Part shown: piece after piece, positions 1 through 10,667 of the stretch
How positions within the stretch are numbered: the first letter of the stretch is position 1
How the letters are laid out: each line of letters begins with the position of its first letter
DNA from: Bedellia somnulentella
Taxonomy: Eukaryota; Arthropoda; Insecta; Lepidoptera; Bedelliidae
DNA length: 64,000 bases
Assembly (NCBI GenBank): GCA_963576735.1
Contig: OY755181.1
Coordinates: forward strand, 16,877,261 to 16,941,260
Reading direction: 5' to 3'
The notes under the pieces: generated by a model
What the model was told of the DNA's origin: nothing
What the model saw: the letters and a program-made list of their open reading frames with translations, nothing else
Database searches by the model: none
Position numbers and translations under genes: made by a program

Positions 1-1405
1 AATGATTCCTATAGGAGTGTATGAAAATGAGATAAAAGAAGTTTTGACATGAATCTATTAAACCCCTATTTGGTTTTATAAAACAAGCTCATATATTCAT
101 ACGAAAAGTATTTTAAATTTGTGTAAATAGTTACGTTCTTAGGTTTATACTTAGATATATATTTTAAGACATTTTTATTCGATGTAAATGCGTTTTCTAA
201 CCTTTGAAAGTGTGCGCTTGCGCATACGTCACGTGCAATGTTGGTTCCATATTCATATTTACTAGATTATATTTATTTACTACTTGTTTTTTTTTGTATT
301 AATGTGATCAAATTGTTTGTCGATTTTTCACTTTGGTATTTTCTAATATTTGTTAAATAATTTAGTGTCATACATTTATTGTACCTATTAAAATGAAGCA
401 TTTATCATTAAGGTTTTATTACGGTGCGTTTCTGAACTACCCAAGATCAAAAGTTTTCGTTATTACATGAAAAACACTTCGAAAGCAGTTAATAACATAA
501 TTTTCAGTTAAAGAGTGAAAATGTAATGCTAATGATAGTTTAACGAAAACCTCTAAAGATATGTGCTTCATAGTTGTGGAATTTCTTGTTTATAAAGATA
601 TTGCGGAAGATTGACTGATGACAAAATTCATAGATAAAACTTGTCTGCGATAGCGTTTGAAGTTTTGAAACATAACATCACGTTTTGTGTTTGGAAACGT
701 TTACAGTGGACACGTGGTTATTGTACACTTAATGGTCAGTACTTTGTATAGTTATAATTTGTTATTATTCACAAGTTGAACCTCTGAAGCTGTGTTCATT
801 CTATTTAGGGCGAAATCTCTGACGTGCATTCGTATTTTAGCCATTCAACTATTTTGACTTTGATGATAATTTATGATATAATAGTAAATGCCAATAACAC
901 CAAATTTTAAGGCGTATAAATGGCGGAGATATATAAGACCTTGTGGGAAATACCCGATTAAAGTTCTGGTTACGTGATAACGTAAACCTTGAAAACTGAC
1001 GAATTTCTAGGTCAATCCATCTCTTGTAATAATATGGACGAAGCAGTTAATACAGTGGAAATTTTATGACATATAATTTGATTACCAAAGCTGGTTAGAA
1101 TTAGTCGAATCTCCTTGCGCGACTTAAGTCTTATGTAAACTTTTAATACTAATTCTTTTGTAACCTTTTTCTTGTTTGACATTAATTAATAGTGACATTA
1201 TATCTTACAATAGAGATAAAAGGTGACGATGGCCGATTTTTTTGTGGCACAAAGTAGCTGATATCATTTATAATGGAGCCAATTATGAGACGGAAAAATA
1301 TTTGTGGTTGGGGGGGCACCTTCGTTATCTTGATCTTGTTTTCAAAATTTACAAACATGCTTAAATAAAGCATGTAATTATCAAAAAAAAATTGTACATG
1401 GAATT
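1..1405. other. AT-rich region, no gene seen
   Basis: No open frame with recognisable protein features and no repeat family found elsewhere in the window. Short open frames here look random. It may be intronic or intergenic. Confidence 0.5.
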
Positions 1406-1710
1406 GTATGGTATTACATACATACATACATATACTCACGGCTATAAATCCCTAGAAGGGGTAGCCAGAGCTAAGGAATTAGAAATTCCTCAGCCACATT
1501 TGGAAATTTGAGTGGGGAAAGGATGTTAAAGTAAAGGTTGTTGGTGATGGGTCTCCAGCCGCATCGCCCAAAAATCCCTTAAAAGCCCCAATACCGTTAG
1601 TCGCCTCTTACGTACACCCATCGGTAGAAACGGGGTAGTGCTATTCTAAGCCGACACTACACGGCAAATTCTAAGCCGACACTACACGGCAATATATATA
1701 GTATGGTATT
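1406..1710 (-). mobile_element. SINE-A copy with 10-bp target-site duplication
   Basis: Reads on the minus strand from tgtagtgtcggcttagaat to a (TATG)n tail at 1416-1432. Direct repeats gtatggtatt at 1406-1415 and 1701-1710 flank it, as expected of target-primed reverse transcription. The head end is partly duplicated (aaattctaagccgacactac appears as an extra piece near 1668-1690). No coding capacity. The family is described most fully at 20441 and 27850. Confidence 0.85.
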
Positions 1711-2298
1711 GACATATATATATATATAGGAATGGTAAAATTAAATCCCTAAGAGATTTCGCCCTTTTCTATTTCTTTCATGAAATCTTATTAAGTTTAA
1801 CTTTTAACATGAAATTCACGTAAAAATGATCTCGTTTTATTTAAAACAATAAATGGAAAGTAATGTGAAAACGACCCCACTTAGTTGATTTAGTTTTTGG
1901 TTTAATTTTATTTATTTTGTACGATTAGCGATAGTTGGTTAGTTTGTAAATAGTTTGGAGTTGGGTGATTCAAGCGGTTGGGCATCGGCCCGGCCTTTTC
2001 GGATGCAATAAATATTGACTAAGCTATTTCACATCTTTTATTTTAAACCTTTATTCCGTTCATAGAAAACTTAGCAAAATACAGAAGAAACGAAGAATGT
2101 AATTTTTCGTAAGTGTAATTTCCACTGAAGCAAATGTATAGCGCAATACACACTGAGTCCGCCGAGCCGCATACATATGTCGGCAATTTTTTGTCGGCGG
2201 TCTAGTTTTCATATATAGGTAAGACATAAAACTTTCAACAATATCGGTGGCCCAGGGGGCTAATTGTGTATTGCGCTTATGAGCAACAAATGTCAAAA
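1711..2298. other. No gene seen; short TA repeat
   Basis: Contains a short (TA)n run at about 1711-1727. No coding signal or window-wide repeat recognised in the remainder. Confidence 0.45.
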
Positions 2299-2381
2299 CA
2301 TGGAATCAACCAATCAGGGTGTCAATCAATCATCAATCATGATTGATTGACACCCAACATGGAATCAACCAATCAGGGTGT
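2299..2381. repeat. Direct repeat enclosing a perfect 17-bp hairpin
   Basis: A 24-bp segment beginning catggaatcaacc is present at 2299-2322 and again at 2358-2381. Overlapping and between them is a perfect inverted repeat (2317-2333 and 2339-2355) with a 5-base loop caatc, built from GATT/AATC units. It could be a tiny insertion with a duplicated target or replication slippage. Confidence 0.8.
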
Positions 2382-2575
2382 AGGGCCATGTATTTTGACA
2401 ATAAGTTTATAGCGGTATTCAGCAGTTTTTGCACTGAACTACTTTGGTTACGCTCTTTTTACTTAAGTCATCTATGATTCCGCTTTATGTCGTCTTAGAA
2501 CAGCGCTATGCCTTTCTTTAAGCGCGAGGCGTTTATGCTTCTATCTACGGCACATCTTAAATTTAAGGAGACCTA

Positions 2576-2750
2576 GTATGAGCGCTTTTTTATTGTCACG
2601 ATATCGGTTAGAATGAGATGACAGTATATGATACTATAAGTGCGTAAGAGGTGGCAGTTTTATACCAGGCGATATATAGTTAAATAAAAAAAATATATAT
2701 AAAATAAATATGATTAAGTTAAAAGGTCGCTCTATGCAGGTGAGCAAATT
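2576..2750 (+). mobile_element. MITE-E copy (divergent)
   Basis: Shares the core ggttagaatgagatgacag, then gtgcgtaagag and taccaggcgata, with the copies at 16845, 16942 and 54405. The right half has gained an AT-rich insertion. The terminal inverted repeat is eroded here. The best-preserved copy is at 54405. Confidence 0.7.
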
Positions 2751-2807
2751 GTAAATGCAATAAAGGTAGATAGGTTTTCTATTTCAAATCATCAATTCCC
2801 GTATTTG

Positions 2808-2870
2808 AAGACGGGCATGGCCAAGTGGTTAGATGACTAATAGAGTAAGATCCCAGGGCCCCCAGACGTA
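2808..2870 (+). repeat. tRNA-like fragment (A-box only)
   Basis: Contains tggccaagtggttaga, a good match to an RNA polymerase III A box of the tRNA D-arm. No convincing T-arm follows at the right distance, so this is a tRNA-derived SINE head or tRNA pseudogene rather than a gene. Confidence 0.4.
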
Positions 2871-2883
2871 ACTTATTTTTAAA

Positions 2884-3130
2884 CATACTTACATATACTC
2901 ACGGCTATAAATCACTAGAAGGGGTAGCGAAAGCTAAGGAACTAGAAGTTCCTCAGTCGCTTTTGGAAATTTGAGTGGGGAAAAGATGGCAAAATAAAGG
3001 ATGTTGGTGATGGGTCTCCAACCGCATCGCCCAATAATCCCTTAAAAGCCCCAATACCGTTAGTCGCCTCTTACGAACACCCACCGGCAGAAATGGGATA
3101 GTGTTATTCTAAGCCGACACTAAACAGCAA
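2884..3130 (-). mobile_element. SINE-A copy
   Basis: Complete from the (TATG)n-type tail (left) to the tgtttagtgtcggcttagaa head (right), with scattered substitutions. No clear target-site duplication found. Confidence 0.8.
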
Positions 3131-3458
3131 TATTTATAAAGTAACGAAGTTAACAGTATAGACACTCTTATATGTGTATACGAGTGTGCGCATATTCGCT
3201 TGTTCGGCTAGGCGGCCCGTTTACAGGTATCAGGTAGAAAAGGTAGCTAAAAGCATAGCTAAGTTTTCTTAAATTCTAAGTTATGATTTTTGTATATGTT
3301 ACTAAGAATATGATAAAAAATAAATATTTTATATTGACAGACCGCTTCTGTCGGCGGTAATTCCTCCCAGACGACGCTTTGAACATGATAAAAAAATACA
3401 TGAACTTTTGTTGTATTTAAAGTCATCAACTTCATATATTATGCTGATCCTCTCATCA

Positions 3459-3681
3459 CCTACACTCACGGCCATTAATCCAAAAAACGCGAAGCCTTAG
3501 CATCAGAGCTAGAAACTTGTCAACCACATTTGGAAGTTGATAGGGGATAAGATGGTAGAAATAAAGTATCGTTGGTGATGGCTCTTTAACAACATCACCA
3601 AAGCCCCATACCCTTAGTCGCCTCTTACGACACCCTTGGGTAGAAAGAGGTAGTGACATTCTAGGCCGGCACTACACGGCA
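3459..3681 (-). mobile_element. SINE-A copy, diverged subgroup
   Basis: Aligns along its whole length with SINE-A but shares subgroup differences (ccggcactac head, atcgttggtgatg centre) with copies at 16003 and 39083, suggesting an older subfamily. Confidence 0.75.
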
Positions 3682-3802
3682 TGTTTCTCTCAGTATCGAT
3701 AATCTGAATTACAGCGGCGCCCATCATCCTCGGGTACCAGTAATATTCTTCAATTTGTCGTATTTCGCAGTTCTCTTTGCAATTTAATTCTATAATGAAA
3801 CA

Positions 3803-3850
3803 TTATTAACCGACTTCAAAAAAAGGAGTGTTCTCAATTCGACCGTATAT
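3803..3850 (+). repeat. Common lepidopteran repeat fragment
   Basis: The string aaccgacttcaaaaaaagga followed by gttctcaattcgaccgtat is a pattern I recall as frequent in butterfly and moth genomes. Only the terminal piece is present. A related piece is at 42795. Confidence 0.4.
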
Positions 3851-3994
3851 TTTTTTTTTACATATTAGTTTTAGAATTTATGCAAGAAAGTTTTTCACAA
3901 GAGCTCTAAAAGTTTAGTTACTGTGAAACTCAATTTTGCGCGGGGCCATTCACAAAAGTTGCGGTTCCTATATTTTAGAATTTTTATGTAATAT

Positions 3995-4273
3995 TATATT
4001 ATTTTTACATATACATACATACATATTCTCACGCCGTTAGTTCCCATTGGGGTAGGCAGAGACTATCGATCGCCACTTTGTACGATCCTGGCAAACCTCT
4101 CTGGCTTCGTTTACATCCATCAATCTTTTCATACATGCTCTTTTATTCTTCATACTGCGGACACCTGCCTTTTTGAGCACATTTTCTATTTGATCCAAAT
4201 GTGTCCTCCGAGGTCGTCCTCTACTAACATTACCTTCCACATTGGCTCTATATATATATATATATTATTTTTA
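3995..4273 (-). mobile_element. LINE-G, 5'-truncated copy with 13-bp TSD
   Basis: Minus-strand frame 4240-4037 encodes the end of a reverse-transcriptase protein: motifs GRPRRTHLDQIENVLKK, KNKRACMKRLMDV, DRTKWRSIVSAYP, then stop. This is followed by a very short 3' UTR (hairpin CCCCAATGGG, CGGCGTGAGAATATG) and (TATG)n. Direct repeats tatattattttta at 3995-4007 and 4261-4273 give its ends (4008-4260). Only the last ~70 codons survive. I recognise the C-terminal pattern from invertebrate non-LTR elements but cannot name the clade safely. Confidence 0.8.
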
Positions 4274-4468
4274 ATTTTAGAAAAAACAAAAAATGTACCC
4301 ACCAAAAAGCGCTGAGGCTTAAATAACTGATACTTTATTGCTAGACAATTTATCATTGGCTATCATCATAGTTATACCAAAACTTAAATGGTACAGTTGT
4401 CCCCAGTCCACAATATAACTATTAACTCAAATCTAATTATGTCAAATATATTTTTACTATTTTGGGAC

Positions 4469-4744
4469 TTTATGGAATCATACATACATATATACATATA
4501 CTCACGGCTTTAAATTCCTAAAAGGGGTAGCCAGAGCTGAGAAATTAGAAATTTCTCAGCCACTTTTGGAAGTTGAGTGGGGAAAAGATGGTAGAATAAA
4601 GGTTGTTGGTGATGGGTCTCCAACCGCATCGCCCAGAAATCCCTTAAAAAGCCCCAATACCGTTAGTCGCCTCTTACGTACACCCACCGGAAGAAACGGG
4701 GTAGTGCTATTCTAAGCCGACACTACACAGCTTTATGGAATCAT
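4469..4744 (-). mobile_element. SINE-A copy with 13-bp TSD
   Basis: Near-consensus copy spanning 4482-4731. Perfect direct repeats tttatggaatcat lie at 4469-4481 and 4732-4744. Confidence 0.9.
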
Positions 4745-4854
4745 CTTTCTCTATTGGGAACAAAGACATTGAGTCTAGTTTACCGGCCCCTAAAACTCAG
4801 CAAATTAGTAAATCCACTGAGGTGTAGTTAAAATAAGGTATAGGTGATGTACTA

Positions 4855-5005
4855 ACGTACATACATATACTCACGCCACTATTTCCCATTGGTGTAGGCA
4901 GAGAATATTGATCGCCACTTGAAATGATCTTGGCAAACCTCTCTAGCTTCGTTTACATCCATCAATGTTTTCATACGTGCTCTTTAATTTTTCATACTTT
5001 TGACG
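4855..5005 (-). mobile_element. LINE-G, short truncated copy
   Basis: Shares the tail (tatactcacgccactatttcc on the + strand) and the last coding stretch with 4008-4260, ending upstream after the KRLMDV-equivalent region. More diverged, with several frame breaks. Confidence 0.7.
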
Positions 5006-5534
5006 TGAGATGTGATATTATATTGTTGACATTTTAAGGGTTCTTCTCACTAATATGCATCTTCTGAATTCAAAGTAGATTAAAACTTATACTTTAGTTA
5101 ATTGTGACAACACACTGAGTTATGTTTTTATATTAATAGCAATAATGATTATAAAACATATTTTAATTATTCTGTTTCGTATTTTAATTAACGTAATTTA
5201 AGTGGTTATGGTAGCCATTGCGCATGCGTGGTGAGAAAACTAAAGTGTTTTCGCCCGCCTTTTTTTTTTGATACCAAACTTTCTTTACTTCAAAATGTAA
5301 TTTTTAATCGATATTGTTTTTGTTTAAATCAGTTTCAGAAGTCTAAGAGTTACTGAAGACTTAGTGATAGATGGAGGATGGAGTGATTGGGTTAGTAAGC
5401 AAATATTTATTTGCGGACGTTTATAAGTTGAAGTTATGCTCAGGCCTTTTTTTATTCTAAATTGTTACACTTATTAAATACACGGAAATAAATCTTTAAA
5501 AAAATGCCTACGGTATGACACAGCGAGATAGAAT
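5006..5534. other. No gene seen
   Basis: AT-rich. Contains a short palindromic tgcgcatgc near 5218 and T-runs near 5260, but no coding signal. Confidence 0.4.
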
Positions 5535-5800
5535 ATTAAATTAATATCCAGCTGAGAACAACTTTGTTGCTTCTTCTCTTTACAAACACCTTCCGAAGCA
5601 ACGGACTAATGACAAATTTAAAAAATTTGACGTTCAAAAAATGTTAGTTGTAAACTTAAAAAAAAAAAAAAACTTTTTGTGATTTTTATTTTTCTTAACT
5701 TAAGTATCGTTCTGTCGCATTTAAATCTTAACAACTGAATGAGACGAAACGATACTTAAGTCGTTCTCAGTTTGAATACTCAATGCAGAAATCGGGCGTA
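5535..5800. mobile_element. MITE-D copy interrupted by a family-H insertion
   Basis: The outer parts (ccagctgagaacaactt at left; aagtatcgttctgtcgcat to cagaaatcgggcgta at right) match MITE-D at 48980. About 130 bp (5565-5696) that belongs to another repeat also seen at 7541 and 37405 sits between two copies of aactt (5560-5564 and 5697-5701), so it inserted into an existing MITE. Confidence 0.75.
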
Positions 5801-6048
5801 AGACAAGTTTCTTTTCTTGATTCCAAAAATCGTTATGCCTACACATTTGCTACATCGTCGTGACATACTATAAAATCGAGGTCAAAATTCGATTGCTCGT
5901 AATAGGTATGTATTATTCATCACCTGTTATATACTTAGTAAATGAACCAGGGGTTATCAACATTGAGCGGAGCACGCGCTAGCGGCACACAACTTTTGTA
6001 CCGGTTTGCGATAATTGGACTTTAATTAAATTATTTCATATGATTTTA

Positions 6049-6299
6049 AACATACATACATACATATACTCACGGCTTTAAATCCCTTAACAGGGTAGCC
6101 AGAGCTTTGGAATGAGAAATTCCTCAGCCACTTTTGGAAGTTGATTGGGGAAAAGATGGTAATAATAAATGTTATGGTGACGGGTCTCCAACCACATCGC
6201 CCAAAAATCAATTAAAAAGCCCCTATACCCTTAGTCGCCTCCTGCGATCACCCACGGGTAGAAATGGTGTAGTGTTATTCTAAGCCGACACTACACGGC
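6049..6299 (-). mobile_element. SINE-A copy
   Basis: Full length with (TATG)n tail at left and ctacacggca head at right. Its head abuts a LINE-G end of opposite orientation. Confidence 0.85.
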
Positions 6300-6462
6300 A
6301 TTCCTATCATGATTAAAGTGCTCAAAAATGTAGGTGTCCAAAGTATGGAGAATAAAACAGCATGCAAGATTGATGGTTTGCCAGGATCGTACAAAGTGGC
6401 GACCGATAGTCTCTGCCTACCCCAATGAGAACTAACGGCGTGAGTATATCTATGTATGTATG
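6300..6462 (+). mobile_element. LINE-G 3' end
   Basis: Plus-strand copy containing remnants of the terminal coding region and the complete tail ctctgcctaccccaatgaga, then cggcgtgagtatat and (TATG)n. This copy shows the shared tail most clearly on the + strand. The frame is broken upstream. Confidence 0.8.
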
Positions 6463-6579
6463 CATTGCGGTCAAAAATACCTCTAACCCATTTCATCATA
6501 TCCCCCGTCGCTCTGCAAACTGAGCTGTGGTATCAAGTGATCACTCGCGCGAAAATGTATCTAAGATTTTTATTTGCTT

Positions 6580-6625
6580 TATTGATTAGTAATAATCCCC
6601 AGATGAGGTTTTCATGCAAAACAAT
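6580..6625 (+). repeat. Fragment of the tRNA-stem element
   Basis: gattagtaataatccccaga followed by tgaggttttcatg matches the unpaired arm of the elements at 37820 and 33195. No tRNA core here. Confidence 0.6.
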
Positions 6626-6658
6626 CCCTAATTACATATTTCTGAATTTTATGAATGC

Positions 6659-6925
6659 CAAAAAGAGTAGCTGCTGTGTAGTGTCGGCTTAAAATAGCAC
6701 TACCCCATTTCTTCCGGTGGGTGTACGTAAAAGGCGACTAACGGTATAGGGGCTTTTAAGGTTTTTGGGCGATGCGGTTCGGAGACCCATCACCAAGAAC
6801 CTTTATTTCACCATCTATTCCCCACGCACCTTCCAAAAGTGGCTGAGGAATTTCTAATTCCTTAGCTCTGGCTACCCCTTTCTTAGGATTTATAGCCGTG
6901 AGTATATGTATGTATGTCAAAAAGA
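6659..6925 (+). mobile_element. SINE-A copy
   Basis: Plus-strand copy from gctgtgtagtgtcggctta to (TATG)n at about 6671-6917. Short direct repeat caaaaaga at 6659-6666 and 6918-6925. Confidence 0.85.
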
Positions 6926-7540
6926 ACAAAGTTGGATTTAATAAAGTAAGTGATAGGCATACTGTTAAATATAGAAATAAGGACAAAATTATTGTATCGA
7001 AGTACAGAGATAATAAGAGAGTAATTCCTTTATCAGACTGTCCCTTCTTGAAACACTAATATCTTGAAATTGCACGTTGTATGTTGTTGAAGATTTTTTA
7101 ATGGCAAAGTGCACACATGAGAACTTGGTGAGGATTTTTACACTCACGCTTGATAGGTTTTCTAATGGAATATCTGATATAATTATGTGAAACTTGCGTT
7201 GCTATGTCATGCATGATCATATAGAAAACATTTAAAAGAAAAAAAGGACTTAACATTTTTATTAAGAAATATAATAAAAAATAAGAATGAGAATATAAGG
7301 AGTTTCTTGTTGTTTCTTCATTTAAAAAAACTTCTTTTTTGAAGTCGATCGAAAATAACGATTTGTTTTTTTAAGTTAATGGTTAAAATTTAGAATCATA
7401 ATAATTTATATATTTTTTTCTGTAATCCTTTTGAATAGATGTTTTTTTGTTATATCTCAAAAGATAGACTACGAATACACCAGAGATGTGAGAGGTTAAA
7501 AAAAAAGTCAAATAGTGTATTTTTCAAAAATTAGTTAGAT
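6926..7540. other. No gene seen
   Basis: AT-rich, with a short inverted aaaacttcttttttgaag at about 7325-7344. No coding signal. Confidence 0.4.
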
Positions 7541-7627
7541 ACTAACATTTTTTGAACGTCGAATATTTAAAATGTATCATTTATCCGTTTTTCGGAAGGT
7601 GTTCGTAAAGAGAAGAAGCAAAAAAGA
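7541..7627 (-). repeat. Family-H interspersed fragment
   Basis: Reverse complement of the segment at 37405 and of the insertion at 5565: tgttgcttcttctctttac, then ttccgaa and gttcaaaaaatgttag. Probably the 3' part of a larger retroelement whose body is not in the window. Confidence 0.6.
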
Positions 7628-7913
7628 TATTCTTTACATTAGATTTTTTTTATCTTTTTAAAATATGATTTGTACAATTTCAGTTTATAAACATGTTTTT
7701 TTCTTTATAAAATATTTTCTATGCGACCTAACCAAACGCTAGTTTGACATTATTAAAATAAATTGTCCATCACAAAAAACCAATCACATAACGTGAGAAG
7801 AAAAATCCTCACCAGACAATTATTCCTAGGAATAACGAGGGAAGATTTATAGCTTTACGGACACGGTCAAGTGCGCGTTGGGACCTTGTCGTTTAAAAAA
7901 TCTTGAACTTTAT

Positions 7914-8164
7914 AGTTGCTGTTTAGTGTCGGCTTAGAATAGCACTACCCCCTTTCGTCTTCCCGAGCTTGTTCGTGAGAGGTGACTAGTCTAAGTATTG
8001 GCGCTTTTTAAATGGCTTTTGTGGGATTCGTTAGGAAACCAGTCACCACACCAACAACCTCTATTTTACAATCCTTTCGTAACTCAACTTCGAGGATTGG
8101 CTGATGAATTTGTTATCCTTAAGCTCTGACTACCCCTTCTAGGAATTTACAGCTGTGGGTATGC
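7914..8164 (+). mobile_element. SINE-A copy, diverged
   Basis: Aligns end to end (gctgtttagtgtcggctta to cagctgtgggtatg), with small insertions and a degraded tail. Confidence 0.75.
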
Positions 8165-8282
8165 ACCTTTATTCACAGCTCTATATCGTAAAGAGAGGTA
8201 GCGCTTCGCCATAAAAACTCTTTTAAACACCATTCGAAGATGAGATGAAAAAAAGGCAACAATTACGATAATGGTAATCTAT

Positions 8283-8434
8283 ACGATGCGGTTGGAGACC
8301 CATCACCAACAACCTTTACTTTACCATCTTTTCCCCACTCAACTTTACTAAAGTGGCAGAGGAATTTCTAATTCCAGTAAACAAATGGCTACCCCTTCTA
8401 GGGATTTATAGCCGTGAGTATATGTATGTATGTA
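8283..8434 (+). mobile_element. SINE-A copy, 5'-truncated
   Basis: Begins at the internal gatgcggttggagacccatc and runs to a good (TATG)n tail. Loss of the head with an intact tail is the pattern left by incomplete reverse transcription. Confidence 0.8.
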
Positions 8435-8504
8435 ATGTAGGTACTTATAATAAATCTGTAGAGGTCAATTCTGTACATGAAATATATATTTTCAAAATAA
8501 CGAT

Positions 8505-8720
8505 CAGGGGGTGATTAGTGATCGATACTGATGCCAAAAAAGCAATCGGTAATTTTTTTGTCTTTCTGTCTGTCGGTTTGTATGTTCCGTATGGAAATAA
8601 AAACTACCCGACGGATTTTAACGAAACTTGGTACAATTATTCTTCTTACTCCTGGGCAGTAGCATACTTTTCAGCAGAGTAGAGAAGGGAAATTTTGGGA
8701 AAAAGGGGAAATTACTCCAT
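8505..8720 (+). repeat. Insect-type repeat fragment
   Basis: gtctttctgtctgtcggttt followed by gtatgttccgtatgg and ggattttaacgaaacttggt is a pattern common in insect retroelement 3' regions. A related arrangement on the opposite strand is at 43021-43190. No protein is encoded here. Confidence 0.4.
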
Positions 8721-9117
8721 TTTTTAAGCTTCCGTCGCGTGTGCAGCTTTAATGGTTAAAGTGACGTAGAATTTATGTATCACGGAAATATTTCACATGA
8801 AATTGTCTAAAAAATATCCCCCAACAACATATGTCTATCTTTTACGGTTGACTCACAATAGCACGTGTAATTCCTGATTGCTTATCAGTTCGGAGCATTC
8901 TGATTAGATTTGTTTACTCTTACGTTTATAATACTCTCACTCATCTCTAATTCAAAAAAGTTTACGATATTACCTGTTAAATAAACGATGAGTCATAGAA
9001 ATCGGTATAGAAACACCAAACTTATACATGAAATAAGCCATCGCGCCGTCATCGTCGCACGTGAATACATGATCATGCTATAAAGATTATTTTTGTGTAA
9101 CGGTAGCGCGGGAAAAT

Positions 9118-9402
9118 ATAGCCGTGACTATATGTATGATGTATGCAAAATTTGTAACTCTGATTGTTTGTTTGCAAGGGCTTATTTTCGGAGATACTGA
9201 ACCGTTCATAAAAACGCTTTCACAATCTCAAAGCTACACTATTCTGAATCATTGTGCAGAATTTCCCAAAGGGCGAGCAGTGATTGAAGAAACCTCAGAT
9301 ATTTTTAAAACTACGCTACCCGTGCGACGCTGGGACGATCCACTAGTTTGTAATATATGTAGTGATAATAGGAACTTAGGATTAGCATTCATCCATCCAT
9401 AG
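9118..9402 (+). CDS. Small putative secreted protein, or first exon; start lies in a SINE-A tail remnant
   Basis: An open frame to 9402 gives a protein of about 87-92 residues depending on start. From the Met at 9139 (MYAKFVTLIVCLQGLIFGD) the first ~18 residues form a good signal peptide with probable cleavage before DTEPF. The mature part has four cysteines: one alone (NHCAEF), a CNIC pair and none after it, plus one in the signal region. It is not a family I recognise. A possible TATA-like tataaaga lies at 9079. Oddly, 9118-9147 (atagccgtgactatatgtat) matches the 3' end of SINE-A, so the start codons come from the repeat tail. It may be a chance open frame. Confidence 0.35.
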   Translation: MAVTICMMYAKFVTLIVCLQGLIFGDTEPFIKTLSQSQSYTILNHCAEFPKGRAVIEETSDIFKTTLPVRRWDDPLVCNICSDNRNLGLAFIHP

Positions 9403-9694
9403 ACTAATCTTCATTTATAGCAGTTCGCAACCGTAAACTATCTCGTTCAGTTTGTTACCGTTGCTGATGCAAAAGTTCAATTTCACAGACCAGAGGATAT
9501 CTAAAATCATGCGCAAAAGAATGATTAGATAATGTACTCACTCTTTTATTTAATTGGCTCACGTGGGAGGTGTGTGAGTGCTCGGTGGGTGGAAACAAAA
9601 TTATTTACAGTAAAATTACAATATATCTTGCATCAGTGTGTGTAGTTTTAGTGCCGTAAAGAGCATAAAATTGTTTTGCAAATAATAAAATTAT
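9403..9694. other. No gene seen
   Basis: AT-rich spacer between the small open frame and the SINE-A copy at 9800. Nothing recognised. Confidence 0.4.
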
Positions 9695-10184
9695 CATGCC
9701 AATTACAACTACTTTAGTCTACCCTCCTTTTTGTACTGAAAATATATTTTGTTTGGTATGGGAATAGTCTACGCAGACATCGACTTCTTATGAAGATACA
9801 CACTACCCCATTTCCATGTCGTGTAGTGTCGGCTTAGAATAACACTACCCCATTTCTACCCGTGCCGTGGGTGATCGTAAGAGGCGACTAAGGGTATAGG
9901 GGCTTTTTAAGTGGTTTTTGGGCGATGCTGTTAGAGACCCGTCACCAAAAACATTTATTATTACCATCTTTTCCTCAATCAACTTCCAAAAGTGGCTAAG
10001 GAATTTCTCATTTCTCATTCCAAAGCTCTGGCTACCCCGTTAAGGGATTTATAGCCGTGAGTATATGTATGTATGTATGCATGCCAATTACAACTACTTT
10101 AGTCTAACCTCCTATTTGTACTGAAAATATATTTTGTTTGGTATGGGAATAGTCTACGCAGACATCGACTTCTTATGAAGATAC
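9695..10184 (+). mobile_element. SINE-A copy between 105-bp direct repeats
   Basis: SINE-A runs from about 9822 (gtgtagtgtcggcttagaat) to (TATG)n at 10079. The 105 bp starting catgccaattacaactactt are present at 9695-9799 and again at 10080-10184 with only a few differences. Just left of the head is a second copy of cactaccccatttc (about 9801-9814). Confidence 0.85.
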
Positions 10185-10186
10185 TA

Positions 10187-10399
10187 TACCACGGCTATCC
10201 CAAATAGTGGTAGCCAGAGCTCCTGAGTTCGAAGTTGGAAGACTTGGGAAATATAATGTAAAATAAAGGTCGGTTGGTTATGTCTTTTCAGCTACATCGC
10301 CTAACAATCTCTTCAAGCCCCAATTCTCTAAGTTGCCTTGTACGAACACCCACAGAAAGAGGTGGGTTAGGGATTTTTTTTGTCACCACTTAACAGCAT
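10187..10399 (-). mobile_element. SINE-A copy, highly diverged
   Basis: Recognisable through ggtagccagagctcctga, aaataaaggtcggttgg, catcgcctaacaatctctt and the head remnant. The tail is lost. Confidence 0.65.
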
Positions 10400-10415
10400 A
10401 TGAGATGTACGATAA

Positions 10416-10667
10416 TTGCTGTGTAGTGTCGGCTTAGAATATCACTACCCCTTTTCTTCCGGTGGGTGTACGTAAGAGGCGACTAACGGTATTGGGGCTT
10501 TTTAAGGGATTTTTGGGCGATGCGTTTGGAGACCCATCACCAACAACCTTTATTTTACCATCTTTTCCCTACGCAACTTCCAAAAGTGGCTGAGGAATTT
10601 CGAATTCGTTAGCTCTGTCTACCCCTTCTAGGGATTTATAGCCGTGAGTATATGTATGTATGTATGT
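10416..10667 (+). mobile_element. SINE-A copy, near consensus
   Basis: gctgtgtagtgtcggcttag to gccgtgagtatatg plus (TATG)n. A weak RNA polymerase III B-box-like ggttNgagacc occurs at the expected spot in most copies (here one base changed). Good reference copy. Confidence 0.9.
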
